From: Photobacterium gaetbulicola Gung47
Lineage (GTDB): Bacteria; Pseudomonadota; Gammaproteobacteria; Enterobacterales; Vibrionaceae
Reading direction: 5' to 3'
DNA length: 64,000 nucleotides
Assembly (NCBI GenBank): GCA_000940995.1
Contig: CP005974.1
Location: 3,596,001 to 3,660,000, forward strand
The notes under the pieces were generated by a model that was not told the origin of the DNA, searched no databases, and was given only the letters and a program-made list of their open reading frames with translations. The position numbers were made by a program, and so were the translations under genes. This document shows, in pieces, positions 43,565 to 52,373 of this stretch. Every line of letters begins with the position of its first letter. Positions within the stretch are counted from its first letter, which is position 1.

Positions 43565-44875
43565 TTAGGCTGTTTGGCCTTCTTGCTGGGCGGCTTTCTG
43601 CGCACCGACAAAGTAAGTCACTACCAATGCCGCGAAGGTTGGCATCAGCCACGCCATCCCGTAATCGAACAGTGGCAGTACGCGGAAAGCAGAAACATTG
43701 AAACCTGCTACCTTGGCCGCATCAATCATGCTGAACGACAAAGCTACCAGCATCACCACACGGTAGGACAGTGCAGGGTTTGGCAACCAGCGGCGGATAA
43801 AGGTCAGGATAACCAGTGCCATCGCAATTGGGTACAGGGCAAACAAAGCCGGTAGGGACAGGACAATCAGCTGGTTCAGACCAACATTGGCCACCACACA
43901 GCAAGTCACTGACAGTACCACGGCCCATTTTTCGTATGACCAGCTTGTCAGTGAAGAGAAGTACTCAGAACACGCACTGATCAGGCCAACCACTGTGGTC
44001 AAACACGCCAGCAACACAATCAGTGACAGCATCATCTGGCCTGCAGGGCCAAACAGAGCCGCAACGTAAATCGCCAGGATGTCACCACCGTTTGACGCAT
44101 CGGCTGCGATATTCACACTGGTTGCGCCCAAGTAGAACAGGGAGATGTAAACAAACGCCAGACCCGCAGCGGCGATAAGGCCAGCCATGACCAAGTATTT
44201 GCGAGTTGCCTGCTCGTCGCTCACGCCCTTGCTGCGAACGGCATCAACTATCACCATACCAAACAGCAACGCCGCTACCGCATCCAGGGTGTTGTACCCT
44301 TCGACAAAACCTTTAAGGAAAGGCATTTCGATATAATCGCCACGCGCGGCCTCAATTGCATCCTGCGGGTTGGCGACAACGCTGACAGCCAGTGCCACCA
44401 GAGCAATGAACAAGATTGGAGTCAGGAACTTACCGACCATATCAACCAGATTACCGCGAGAGCGAGACAGGACCATCGCAATGCCAAAAAAGACAATTGA
44501 GAAAAGAGTAAGGCTAAGCTGTCCTGCATCGGCAATAAATGGCTTCACACCCATTTCATAGGCCACCAAACCGGCACGCGGAGCGGCGAACGCCGGACCG
44601 ATGACGATAAAAATCAGCACTGCCAGCAAGGTGGCAACTTTTGACGGCAGATCTTGGGTCATCCCTTTCCAGCCGCCTGCGACAGCAACGGCAATGATGG
44701 CGACAAGCGGCAAGGTTACACCGGTTGAAAAGAACCCGAGCATTGCCGGAACGAGGTGATCACCGGCCTGCTGGCCAGCCTGTGGCGGGAATATGATATT
44801 ACCTGCGCCCAGGAAAAAAGCGAAGGTCATAAAACCCAACGCCATGATATCGGTTAAACTGAGTGACTTTTTCAA
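43565..44875 (-). CDS. brnQ: Branched-chain amino acid:cation symporter
   Basis: A 436-residue LIVCS-family carrier with about twelve hydrophobic segments, beginning (M)KKSLSLTDIMALGFMTFAFFLGAGNIIFPP, the family signature. It imports Leu, Ile and Val with Na+ or H+. The start is TTG at 44875: GGAAGG lies about 7 bases upstream and no ATG gives this N-terminus. A hydrophobic leader ORF lies upstream (44924-45025). Confidence 0.94.
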   Translation of the reverse strand: MKKSLSLTDIMALGFMTFAFFLGAGNIIFPPQAGQQAGDHLVPAMLGFFSTGVTLPLVAIIAVAVAGGWKGMTQDLPSKVATLLAVLIFIVIGPAFAAPRAGLVAYEMGVKPFIADAGQLSLTLFSIVFFGIAMVLSRSRGNLVDMVGKFLTPILFIALVALAVSVVANPQDAIEAARGDYIEMPFLKGFVEGYNTLDAVAALLFGMVIVDAVRSKGVSDEQATRKYLVMAGLIAAAGLAFVYISLFYLGATSVNIAADASNGGDILAIYVAALFGPAGQMMLSLIVLLACLTTVVGLISACSEYFSSLTSWSYEKWAVVLSVTCCVVANVGLNQLIVLSLPALFALYPIAMALVILTFIRRWLPNPALSYRVVMLVALSFSMIDAAKVAGFNVSAFRVLPLFDYGMAWLMPTFAALVVTYFVGAQKAAQQEGQTA

Positions 44876-44923
44876 ACTGCACCTTCCACTCTGATGTTAT
44901 GTTTGCTGTTTTCGTAACTTTTG

Positions 44924-45025
44924 TTATTTTTTTGGCCACAAAAAAGGATTACCTGAATGTGACCTTGCTCGCAGCATAATGACGAAAAAGCAGCCAACAA
45001 GCAACACCATAGTGAAAAACACCAT
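44924..45025 (-). other. Possible 33-codon leader ORF upstream of brnQ
   Basis: It begins MVFFTMVLLVGCFFVIML and is followed by a polar end; seven of the first eighteen codons are Val, Leu or Ile. It stops 48 bases before the brnQ start. No convincing ribosome site precedes it. Two other minus-strand frames are also open here (44872-45179), so openness alone means little. The surrounding 260 bases hold no other gene. Confidence 0.25.
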
Positions 45026-45237
45026 AATCTTTGGCTGCGCAACTCAAAAACCAGCACGAACAACCAATCCGCCCCACCCAAACAACAGATAAAACCAATA
45101 AAAGCCACTTATAAGAAAGATAAAAAACAGAATTAATAACTATGCAACATCTATTCAACAGAAGGTTGCCATTCTGCAATTCGCCACTGGCGGGCTATAA
45201 TGCCATGGTCAAAAACATAACAAGGTCCAGCAACACC

Positions 45238-45954
45238 ATGGCAAAAGGGTTCACCTTCAAGCAATTCCACGTCAACGACCACGGCTGCGGCATGCCTGTC
45301 AGTACCGATGGCGTCATGCTCGGCGCCTGGGCAGCGCTACCCGTATCGGGCCAGATCCTCGATATCGGCACCGGCAGTGGCCTGCTCGCGCTCATAGTCG
45401 CGCAGCGCACGGCTGAGCACGGCAATGCCATCACCGCCATAGAAGTCGATGATGGGGCCGCGCAGGCTGCCCGGCGTAATTTTGCGGACTCCCTATGGGC
45501 ACCGCGCATCGGGCTGGCCCATCAAACTATCCAGGGCTGGGCCAGCCAGCAGCCTGCCGGCAGCGTGGCAGCGATTGTGTGCAACCCTCCCTACTTCAAT
45601 CACGGCGAGCAGGCCGACTGCCAGGCGCGGGCCACGGCGCGCCATACCGATACCCTGCCGCATCATGAATTACTGGCGGCTATCCGCCACCTGCTGAGTC
45701 CCTCGGGGGTTGCTAGCCTGATCCTGCCGGTTTATGAAGGCGAGCAGTTGATCGAATCCGCTCGCGCCCACCAGCTATTCTGCCAACGGGTTTGCGAAGT
45801 AAAAACCACGGAGCGTAAAGCCCCTGGCCGGCTGCTGATCGCTTTAACTGCCGGCCCATCAGCGCAACTCAACGAGCAGTTGGTGATCCACCAAAATGGC
45901 GAGTACAGCCAAGCATTTGTTGCCCTAACCAAGGCGTTTTACCTGAAAATGTAA
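45238..45954 (+). CDS. trmN6: tRNA1(Val) (adenine(37)-N6)-methyltransferase
   Basis: A 238-residue SAM-dependent methyltransferase (E. coli YfiC). The SAM loop is LDIGTGSGLLALIVAQR and the target-base motif is CNPPYFNHG. It begins MAKGFTFKQFHVNDHGCGMPVSTDG, matching the family start. Earlier ATGs exist in frame, but TATAAT at 45196-45201 would place the transcript start near 45208, so the ATG at 45238 is preferred. It methylates A37 of tRNA-Val. It lies beside srmB as in E. coli. Confidence 0.93.
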   Translation: MAKGFTFKQFHVNDHGCGMPVSTDGVMLGAWAALPVSGQILDIGTGSGLLALIVAQRTAEHGNAITAIEVDDGAAQAARRNFADSLWAPRIGLAHQTIQGWASQQPAGSVAAIVCNPPYFNHGEQADCQARATARHTDTLPHHELLAAIRHLLSPSGVASLILPVYEGEQLIESARAHQLFCQRVCEVKTTERKAPGRLLIALTAGPSAQLNEQLVIHQNGEYSQAFVALTKAFYLKM

Positions 45955-46120
45955 CGGAACACCTGCATTCGGTTTGGTGATTTGCGGAAGTTTTTGTACT
46001 TTTATCGGTGATCGTTGCGGCAATTATCTCTATAATGCCGCCCCTTATGTATTTTGCACGTGCTCTATAGCCTTCCCCGATAAGTGGAAGATACCCTGAG
46101 TTCCCAAGGAGAAATGACTG

Positions 46121-47344
46121 GTGAGAGACTTTTCCGAATTAGAATTAGATAGCGAGCTGCTGCAGGCCATTGAAGATATCGGCTATGATCGCCCAACCGT
46201 GATCCAGGCCGAGGCGATCCCGCACGCACTGGATGGCCGAGATGTACTGGCATCCGCTCCTACCGGTACCGGAAAAACCGCAGCATTTCTTCTGCCGATG
46301 ATCCAGCACCTGCAGGATTTCCCGCGTAAGAAGCCGGGGCCGGCCCGTGTACTGGTACTGACACCAACCCGTGAACTGGCCATCCAGGTCGCCGATCAAG
46401 CGCGTGCGCTAGCCAAGCACACCCAGCTGAAAGTATTCACTATTACCGGCGGGATCTCCTACGATGAGCATGCCGAGCTATTGGGTAAAACCCAGGATAT
46501 CGTGGTGGCTACGCCGGGCCGCTTGATGGAATACATCGAAAGCGAGCGCTTTGACTGCCGTGCCATCGAGTGCCTGATCCTCGATGAAGCTGACCGCATG
46601 CTGGACATGGGCTTCGGCAAAGCCGTCGAGCGAATTCACAACGAATGCCGCTGGCGCCGCCAGAGCTTACTGTTCTCAGCCACGCTGGAAGGCAAGGGGG
46701 TCCGTGACTTCTCGCGCACCATCCTCAACGAGCCGGTTGAAGTCAATGCCGAGCCGCCACGCCGTGAACGCAAGAAAATCCACCAGTACTACCACCGCTG
46801 TGATGACATGACCCACAAGCTGGCATTACTGGAAACTATTCTCAAGAGCGAAGCCGAGCGCACCATTGTTTTCGTCAAAACCCGTGAGCGCCTTGCCACC
46901 CTGCGTGATCAGCTGGCAGCGATGCAGATCCCATGCTGCTGGATCCAGGGCGAAATGGCCCAGGCGTCACGCAACAACACCATCCGTCGTTTCCGCGAGG
47001 GTGAAGTGAACATCATGCTGGCTACCGACGTCGCCGCCCGCGGTATCGACCTGCCAGACATCAGCCACGTGATCAACTTCGATATGCCACGCACCGCCGA
47101 TGTCTATCTACACCGTATCGGCCGTACGGCCCGTGCCGGCAAGAAAGGCACCGCAGTGTCTTTGGTTGAAGCCCACGATCAGGCCATGATCGAGCGTGTG
47201 AGCCGTTACATGAAAGAAGAAGTGGCTGAGCGCTTCGTCGAAGGCATGCGCCCTAAACACAAAAAGCCGGCCACGGTGAAAAAGAAAAAGAAAAAAGATC
47301 CGAAAAAGAAGGCCGCTGCGAAAAAGAAAAAAGCCAAGAAGTAA
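46121..47344 (+). CDS. srmB: ATP-dependent DEAD-box RNA helicase SrmB
   Basis: A 407-residue helicase that helps early 50S subunit assembly. Motifs in order: Q motif near RPTVIQ, Walker A APTGTGKT, PTRELA, LDEADRMLDMGF, SAT (LFSATLEG), TDVAARGIDLPD and HRIGRTARAG. The C-terminal tail is very Lys-rich and shorter than in E. coli. The start is GTG at 46121 with AAGGAG upstream; an ATG seven bases earlier is in another frame. TATAAT lies at 46031-46036. Confidence 0.95.
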   Translation: MRDFSELELDSELLQAIEDIGYDRPTVIQAEAIPHALDGRDVLASAPTGTGKTAAFLLPMIQHLQDFPRKKPGPARVLVLTPTRELAIQVADQARALAKHTQLKVFTITGGISYDEHAELLGKTQDIVVATPGRLMEYIESERFDCRAIECLILDEADRMLDMGFGKAVERIHNECRWRRQSLLFSATLEGKGVRDFSRTILNEPVEVNAEPPRRERKKIHQYYHRCDDMTHKLALLETILKSEAERTIVFVKTRERLATLRDQLAAMQIPCCWIQGEMAQASRNNTIRRFREGEVNIMLATDVAARGIDLPDISHVINFDMPRTADVYLHRIGRTARAGKKGTAVSLVEAHDQAMIERVSRYMKEEVAERFVEGMRPKHKKPATVKKKKKKDPKKKAAAKKKKAKK

Positions 47345-47367
47345 GGCTTTTGCCGCAGAGAGCAAAT

Positions 47368-47404
47368 AAAAAAACGGGCTGGTAGATACCAGCCCGTTTT
47401 TATT
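47368..47404 (+). terminator. Terminator of srmB
   Basis: AAAACGGGCTGGT pairs with ACCAGCCCGTTTT around AGAT, followed by T. The A-run on the left also lets it act on the minus strand. Confidence 0.85.
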
Positions 47405-47429
47405 CCTAGGAGGAAGCAATAGTTAAACG

Positions 47430-48203
47430 TTACTGCTCTTCACGCTTGAACACCAGTTCTGTCGCCGTCGATTCAGCCGGGACAAAATAATAGCCCGCGG
47501 TATCGAACTGCTTGAGCTGTTCCACTGAATCCACTTGGTGGTCAATGATGTAGCGCGCCATCATGCCACGCGCCTTCTTGGCATAGAAGCTGATGACCTT
47601 GTAGGTGCCATTCTTGCAGTCTTTGAACACCGGGGTGATGATCTGCCCCGCGACCTGTTTCGGCTTGACGGCCTTGAAGTATTCGTTTGACGCCAGGTTG
47701 ATCAGGATCTCATCACCCTGCTCGGCCAGTGCCTGGTTGATCTTGTCGGTAATAATATTCCCCCAAAACTGGTACAAATTGCTACCGCGCGGGTTGGCCA
47801 GCTTGGTTCCCATCTCGAGGCGGTAAGGCTGCATCAGATCCAGCGGGCGCAACAGGCCGTACAGGCCAGACAACATTCTCAAGTGCTGCTGGGCATAAGC
47901 AAATTGCCTGTCATCCATGGTTTCCGCTGCCAAGCCAGTATAGACATCCCCTTTGAAAGCCAAGATCGCCTGACGGGCGTTATCGGTGGTGAACTCAGGC
48001 TGCCACTCGGCAAAGCGGGCTGCATTTAGGCCGGCAATCTTATCGCTCACCTTCATCAGGCTGGCAATCTGCGCCGGTGTCAGCTCGCGGCAAACCTCTA
48101 TCAGCTCGGCGGAATGATCTGTCAGCTCTGGCTGGGTGAACGACTCGGTCGCCAACGGCGAGTCGTAGTCGAGGGTTTTAGCCGGTGAAACCACAATTAA
48201 CAT
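47430..48203 (-). CDS. yaaA: Peroxide-stress protein YaaA (DUF328/UPF0246)
   Basis: A 257-residue protein (E. coli YaaA 258) that limits free intracellular iron during H2O2 stress and has a DNA-binding fold. It begins MLIVVSPAKTLDYDSPL and contains the family core LSGLYGLLRPLDLMQPYRLEMGTKL and ARGMMARYII. The ATG at 48203 has AGGA upstream; a 20-codon longer ORF does not. It is next to the alanine carrier gene, the same pair as yaaA-yaaJ of E. coli. Confidence 0.95.
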   Translation of the reverse strand: MLIVVSPAKTLDYDSPLATESFTQPELTDHSAELIEVCRELTPAQIASLMKVSDKIAGLNAARFAEWQPEFTTDNARQAILAFKGDVYTGLAAETMDDRQFAYAQQHLRMLSGLYGLLRPLDLMQPYRLEMGTKLANPRGSNLYQFWGNIITDKINQALAEQGDEILINLASNEYFKAVKPKQVAGQIITPVFKDCKNGTYKVISFYAKKARGMMARYIIDHQVDSVEQLKQFDTAGYYFVPAESTATELVFKREEQ

Positions 48204-48334
48204 GGGCTGCTTCCTTATAATCGTTGATATAGGAATGTTAACAGCCTGACAAAAAAAAACCACGCGCAGTACGCATGGTCTTTTCTATTGCATCTATCGC
48301 CAAAATCGATGGTCGACACCGATCAATCAGCGAC

Positions 48335-49765
48335 TCAGTCCTTGTTCGGTTGGTCCCAAATCCCTTCCTCTAACTGGGCATGCAATTCCGGGTAATCCTT
48401 GCTGTCAAAAGTCGGCACTTTGCCCTGATCCAGCTGCCGGTTGTAGTCCTTGGCCAGTTTCACCACCGTACCGGACAGCAGCACGATGGCAATCAGGTTA
48501 ATGATTGCCATCATTCCCATTGACACATCCGCCATGGCCCAGACTGTCGGCAAATCGGCGACCGCACCGAACATCACCATCCCCAGTACCACGATACGGA
48601 ACACGGCCAGGCCGGCCTTGTGGTTATGCTCAAGGAAAATCAGATTGGTTTCAGCATAAGAATAGTTGGCCACCAGAGACGTAAAGGCAAAGAAGAAGAT
48701 CGCCACGGCAATGAAAATCGCCCCCCAGCCACCGACCTGGGAGCTCAGTGCGCGCTGGGTCAGCTCGATACCGGTAATTTCGCTATGCGGGACATACTCG
48801 CCCGACATCAGAATAATCGCGACAGTCGCTGAACAGATCACTATGGTGTCCATGAACACCCCCAGCATCTGCACATAGCCCTGAGAAGCCGGGTGCGGCG
48901 GATACGGCGTCGCCGACGCAGCGGCATTAGGTGCCGATCCCATACCGGCCTCATTAGAGAACAAACCGCGCTTGAGGCCGTTGATCATGCCCTGGGCAAT
49001 GGTATAGCCCAAGGCGCCTGATGCGGCTTCTTCCAGGCCGAACGCACTGCGGAAAATCAACCCCAGCACCTCAGGCAGCTTATCAATATTGGTGAACATG
49101 ATGAACAGGGCCAACAGCAGATAGCACAGGGCCATCGCAGGCACCAAGATCTCTGCGGTACGGGCTATAGCACGCAGGCCACCGAAAATAATGGTTCCGG
49201 CCATCACCACCAGCACCACACCGACATAAGTAGGGTTCCAGCCAAACGCAACATTCATCGCCTGGGTAATTGAGTTAGCCTGTACCGAGTTGAACACCAA
49301 GCCAAAGGCGATGATTAGGAATATAGAGAACACCACGCCCATCCAGCGCATGCCGAGACCCTTCTCCATATAGTAAGCAGGGCCACCACGGTAGTTTCCG
49401 TCGTCATCACGGGTCTTGTAGAGCTGGGCCAAGGCACTTTCAGCAAATGCCGTCGCCATTCCCAGCATGGCTATCAACCACATCCAGAAAATCGCCCCCG
49501 GGCCACCTAGTGTCAGGGCAACAGCGACACCGGCCATATTACCGGTACCCACCCGGGCAGCCAGGCTGGTACACAACGCCTGGAATGATGAAATACCGGC
49601 TTTATCGGATTTGCGGCTGTTTTTCATTACACTGAACATGTGGCCAAAATGGCGAAACTGGATAAAACCCAACCGGTAGGTGAAGAACACGCCAACGCCA
49701 ATCAGCAAATAAATGAGCACTGAGCCCCATAACAGATCGTTCAAAAAATTAATCTGACTTGACAC
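48335..49765 (-). CDS. Na+:alanine/glycine symporter, AgcS family (YaaJ-like)
   Basis: A 476-residue carrier, the same length as E. coli YaaJ. It contains the family signature (SLAARVGTGNMAGVAVAL, GPGAIFWMWL, FSNEAGMGSAPNAAA) and about eleven hydrophobic segments. It imports alanine or glycine with Na+. The start is GTG at 49765: GAGGGG lies just upstream and the product then aligns with YaaJ. A seven-codon longer ATG form overlaps that site. Confidence 0.92.
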   Translation of the reverse strand: MSSQINFLNDLLWGSVLIYLLIGVGVFFTYRLGFIQFRHFGHMFSVMKNSRKSDKAGISSFQALCTSLAARVGTGNMAGVAVALTLGGPGAIFWMWLIAMLGMATAFAESALAQLYKTRDDDGNYRGGPAYYMEKGLGMRWMGVVFSIFLIIAFGLVFNSVQANSITQAMNVAFGWNPTYVGVVLVVMAGTIIFGGLRAIARTAEILVPAMALCYLLLALFIMFTNIDKLPEVLGLIFRSAFGLEEAASGALGYTIAQGMINGLKRGLFSNEAGMGSAPNAAASATPYPPHPASQGYVQMLGVFMDTIVICSATVAIILMSGEYVPHSEITGIELTQRALSSQVGGWGAIFIAVAIFFFAFTSLVANYSYAETNLIFLEHNHKAGLAVFRIVVLGMVMFGAVADLPTVWAMADVSMGMMAIINLIAIVLLSGTVVKLAKDYNRQLDQGKVPTFDSKDYPELHAQLEEGIWDQPNKD

Positions 49766-50328
49766 GTCTACCCCTCTAGAAATCAAAAATTAGCCGAAGC
49801 CGACCAGCCAGGCCGCCAACAGAAAATATCGCTATAGCCCACCAGCCAAACTGACGAAAAGCTGTCATTTGGCAAAACAGATACTACAACCTTAGTTTTA
49901 TTATGTGGCAAAAGACAGCGAAGGACCTTTCGGCTCGGGCCGGCCGCCGTCTGACGCAGTTATTATGTTGGCATGATGTTAACAGAAGGCGTAATAAGAG
50001 AGCCACCTACTAACGGGACCTTATAAGGTATAACTGCAGATGGCTGATGATCATGCAAAGATAACCAGCAAAAATCAATATTCTACTGATGAATATTGCT
50101 TATCTGGCTCTATGCTGGCGAAATTAAGGGCGATCTTCCACGCTCGCCTTGCCAATTCATTTTCTATTTCCCGCAGTGGCATGGTGCTTTTTTGTACAAC
50201 CGAATGAATAATGAGATCGCACACACATCAAAAGTTCATGATTGAGTAACATTTGCGAAACACATCAATTTTATTTTGTGGCTGGCTATGATATTTAAAT
50301 AAGACCGATTGTAAGGAAGAGGTGCTCT
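49766..50328. other. Intergenic region between agcS-type gene and the DUF3545-like gene
   Basis: About 560 bases. I looked on the minus strand for a glycine riboswitch, common before such carriers, and did not find its conserved core. A GC-rich block (CGGCTCGGGCCGGCCGCCG, 49930-49948) can fold. A 55-codon plus ORF at 50040 has no ribosome site. Nothing else is recognised. Confidence 0.45.
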
Positions 50329-50511
50329 ATGGACAGCTATGCATTCGATGACATTCTTGCAACTGAAACACCAAGACGTGGTTCCCGGAGCAAGCCTGTA
50401 AAACGCAAGTGGCGTGAGATTGAAGCACTGAAAGACAAGCAGAGACTGCGCCGTGAACTGGCTGATATAGACATGTTCAAGGATTTATCAGACGACGATC
50501 TTGATTTCTAA
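50329..50511 (+). CDS. Small DUF3545-like protein
   Basis: A 60-residue protein (MDSYAFDDILATETPRRGSRSKPVKRKWREIEAL...). It has a basic middle (SRSKPVKRKWREIEALKDKQ), a predicted helix, and an acidic end (DLSDDDLDF). AAGGAAGAGG precedes the ATG and a good terminator follows, so it is very likely expressed. It resembles the DUF3545 family of marine gammaproteobacteria from memory. Function unknown. Confidence 0.8.
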   Translation: MDSYAFDDILATETPRRGSRSKPVKRKWREIEALKDKQRLRRELADIDMFKDLSDDDLDF

Positions 50512-50532
50512 CCCAACAAGCAATGATCTACT

Positions 50533-50562
50533 AAAGAGCCGGCATACGCCGGCTCTTTCTTT
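50533..50562. terminator. Terminator between the DUF3545-like and hemerythrin-like genes
   Basis: AAAGAGCCGGC pairs with GCCGGCTCTTT around ATAC and can serve both convergent genes. Confidence 0.85.
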
Positions 50563-50588
50563 AATAAGCAATTAGCCCGTATCGCTCG

Positions 50589-51125
50589 CTAAGCTTGCAG
50601 CCGCTCCGCTAGGTGGCGGTACCGCTCATTGACCTGGTCACCAAATAATGGGTCACACTCGCACTCTTCATACTGTTTTGACACCGCCAACCAATCTTCT
50701 TGGGTGAAATGGTCACGGATAAGGGGGAGAATGTGCTTTTCTTCAAACTCCAAATGAGCATACTGACGCACGACAAACGCATTGAGCTTTTCAGCAAACA
50801 CATCCAAAGGGATCACCGCATCCATCAGGATCATATCGACTGTATCGGCAAACTCCTGGGTCAACTTCGCCAGCTCTTCATGCTCTTTCGCCAGACTTTC
50901 GACCTCACCGACATGGTCGGCATAATGTGCCTGGTAATAATGATACAGTACATCCTCTTTCGGATGGTGGCAGCACTCGGCATGATTCTGCAGATAATCA
51001 ACAATATCTTTGATCAAGCCATAGTTAACCTCCTGCCCATTACGTATTGCGGTAAGCTTCTGTTGAAGAATTTTCAACAGCCGGCAGATATAACCATGTT
51101 CAGTGTGAATATCATCAAGCATCAT
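50589..51125 (-). CDS. Hemerythrin-like (HHE) domain protein
   Basis: A 178-residue four-helix protein. Candidate di-iron ligands are spaced as in hemerythrin HHE domains: His in DIHTEHGYICRLL, HH in AECCHHPKEDVLYHYY, His/Glu in LAKEHEELAKL, and H-x3-E in AHLEFEEKHILPLI. It also has an ECECDP cysteine pair near the end. Relatives bind O2 or NO or repair iron centres; the role here is unknown. GGGAGG lies before the ATG at 51125. Confidence 0.85.
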   Translation of the reverse strand: MMLDDIHTEHGYICRLLKILQQKLTAIRNGQEVNYGLIKDIVDYLQNHAECCHHPKEDVLYHYYQAHYADHVGEVESLAKEHEELAKLTQEFADTVDMILMDAVIPLDVFAEKLNAFVVRQYAHLEFEEKHILPLIRDHFTQEDWLAVSKQYEECECDPLFGDQVNERYRHLAERLQA

Positions 51126-51247
51126 TGCATAAACCTCCCAGTCATCTCCATTACTGTAAGTGTATGCAAGGATAGAAAAAACACCTTGATCCTGGTTATC
51201 TTACGCGCAGATAGTTTACATTAACCGAACATTTTGACAAAAAAAGC

Positions 51248-51922
51248 TTAATCATCCAGCAACCAATTAATTTCCGGCTTATTCATCTGAGATAAAAGCC
51301 GGTTTGTTTGGGAGAAGTGCTGACAACCGAAGAAGCCTCTATAGGCTGACAACGGAGATGGGTGGGCAGCGCGCAGTACATGGTGACGCTCAGTATGGAT
51401 TTTCTTTCCTTTCTTCTGGGCATGTGCGCCCCACAGCAAGAAGACGATCCCCTCGCTTTGCTGGTCAATAACCTCAATCAAGCGGTCGGTAAACGTCTCC
51501 CAGCCAATTTTTGCATGGGAGTGGGCATTGCCCTGTTCCACCGTCAATACCGTATTGAGCAGCAGTACCCCTTGTTCGGCCCAATGTTGCAGGTTGCCAT
51601 GGGCAGGCGGAGAAAAGCCGTCAATGTCGGCCGCCAGCTCTTTATACATATTGGCCAGAGACGGCGGGATTTTCACACCATGGCGAACCGAAAAGCTCAG
51701 GCCATGTGCCTGATCCGGACCGTGATAAGGATCCTGCCCCAAAATCACCACCTTGACCTGCGAAAGCGGTGTGGCCTGCAAGGCATTAAATACATCTTCC
51801 TGCGGGGGATAAATCACTTTGCCAGCCGAGCGCTCGGCAGCAACATACTGTTCCACTTGCTGGAAATACGGTTTCTGGCGCTCCGCATCAATCACATCCT
51901 GCCAGCTCAATACCGGGCTCAT
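51248..51922 (-). CDS. ung: Uracil-DNA glycosylase
   Basis: A 224-residue family 1 enzyme (E. coli 229) that removes uracil from DNA and starts base-excision repair. The water-activating loop GQDPYHGPDQAHGLSFSV and the DNA-intercalating loop HPSPLSAYRGFFGCQHFS are complete. The start is MSPVLSW at 51922, with GAGGAG upstream; an 11-codon longer ORF lacks a site. Confidence 0.97.
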   Translation of the reverse strand: MSPVLSWQDVIDAERQKPYFQQVEQYVAAERSAGKVIYPPQEDVFNALQATPLSQVKVVILGQDPYHGPDQAHGLSFSVRHGVKIPPSLANMYKELAADIDGFSPPAHGNLQHWAEQGVLLLNTVLTVEQGNAHSHAKIGWETFTDRLIEVIDQQSEGIVFLLWGAHAQKKGKKIHTERHHVLRAAHPSPLSAYRGFFGCQHFSQTNRLLSQMNKPEINWLLDD

Positions 51923-51975
51923 TCTCTGCTCCTCAATCTTACTATTGGTGCCCATTGTATGGGTTTGGCAGAGAA

Positions 51976-52012
51976 AACAAAGCCCCCTCGCCGCTCATGC
52001 GGCAAGGGGGCC
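51976..52012 (-). terminator. Terminator of the small ORF upstream of ung
   Basis: On the minus strand GCCCCCTTGCCGC pairs with GCGGCGAGGGGGC around ATGA (one mismatch), followed by TTTGTTTT. Confidence 0.7.
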
Positions 52013-52040
52013 TATCAAAGAAGAAAAAAAGTGCGCAGTA

Positions 52041-52166
52041 CTAGTCCACCTGATAACGAGCCTTAGGGTGCACCGGCGTGCGCCAGTGACCCCGGCCTTG
52101 ATTATGGCGGTGAGCCTGCGGCAAACGTGAGATCCCATAACTCAACATCATCATTTCAGCATTCAT
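52041..52166 (-). CDS. Possible 41-residue basic protein, unknown
   Basis: An ORF beginning MNAEMMMLSYGISRLPQ and rich in His and Arg (AHRHNQGRGHWRTPVHPKARY). GGG lies eight bases before the ATG, a fair ribosome site. A terminator follows 30 bases after the stop, ahead of ung. The pattern start-site, ORF, terminator suggests a separate small transcript. No family is recognised, and the gap to nfo (about 200 bases) holds nothing else. Confidence 0.42.
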   Translation of the reverse strand: MNAEMMMLSYGISRLPQAHRHNQGRGHWRTPVHPKARYQVD

Positions 52167-52373
52167 TGTTTTCCCTACCCAGTTGCTAAACCACTGGATA
52201 GAGACATGAAAACTTGGTGCCAACATTGAGCCAAACAATAAAAAAACTACATTTCAATAGCTTAAATCAATCCAGCACGGTGCCGCTCCGTTTCCTCCGC
52301 CCAACCTTGGTGATGCCTGCCCCATTGTAGGACAACTCTCCCCCAAAACGGCAAAGCCTCGCAGCAGGGAGGC

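Noticed and set aside
44872..45179. 76- and 78-codon minus-strand ORFs upstream of brnQ
   Set aside because: Three minus-strand frames are open at once in a T/G-rich stretch, the products are low-complexity hydrophobic/Cys/Trp-rich, and none has a good ribosome site.
49766..50100. Glycine riboswitch before the alanine/glycine carrier
   Set aside because: Searched by eye on the minus strand for the conserved GGAGAG and CCGAAGGGGCAA blocks; not found.
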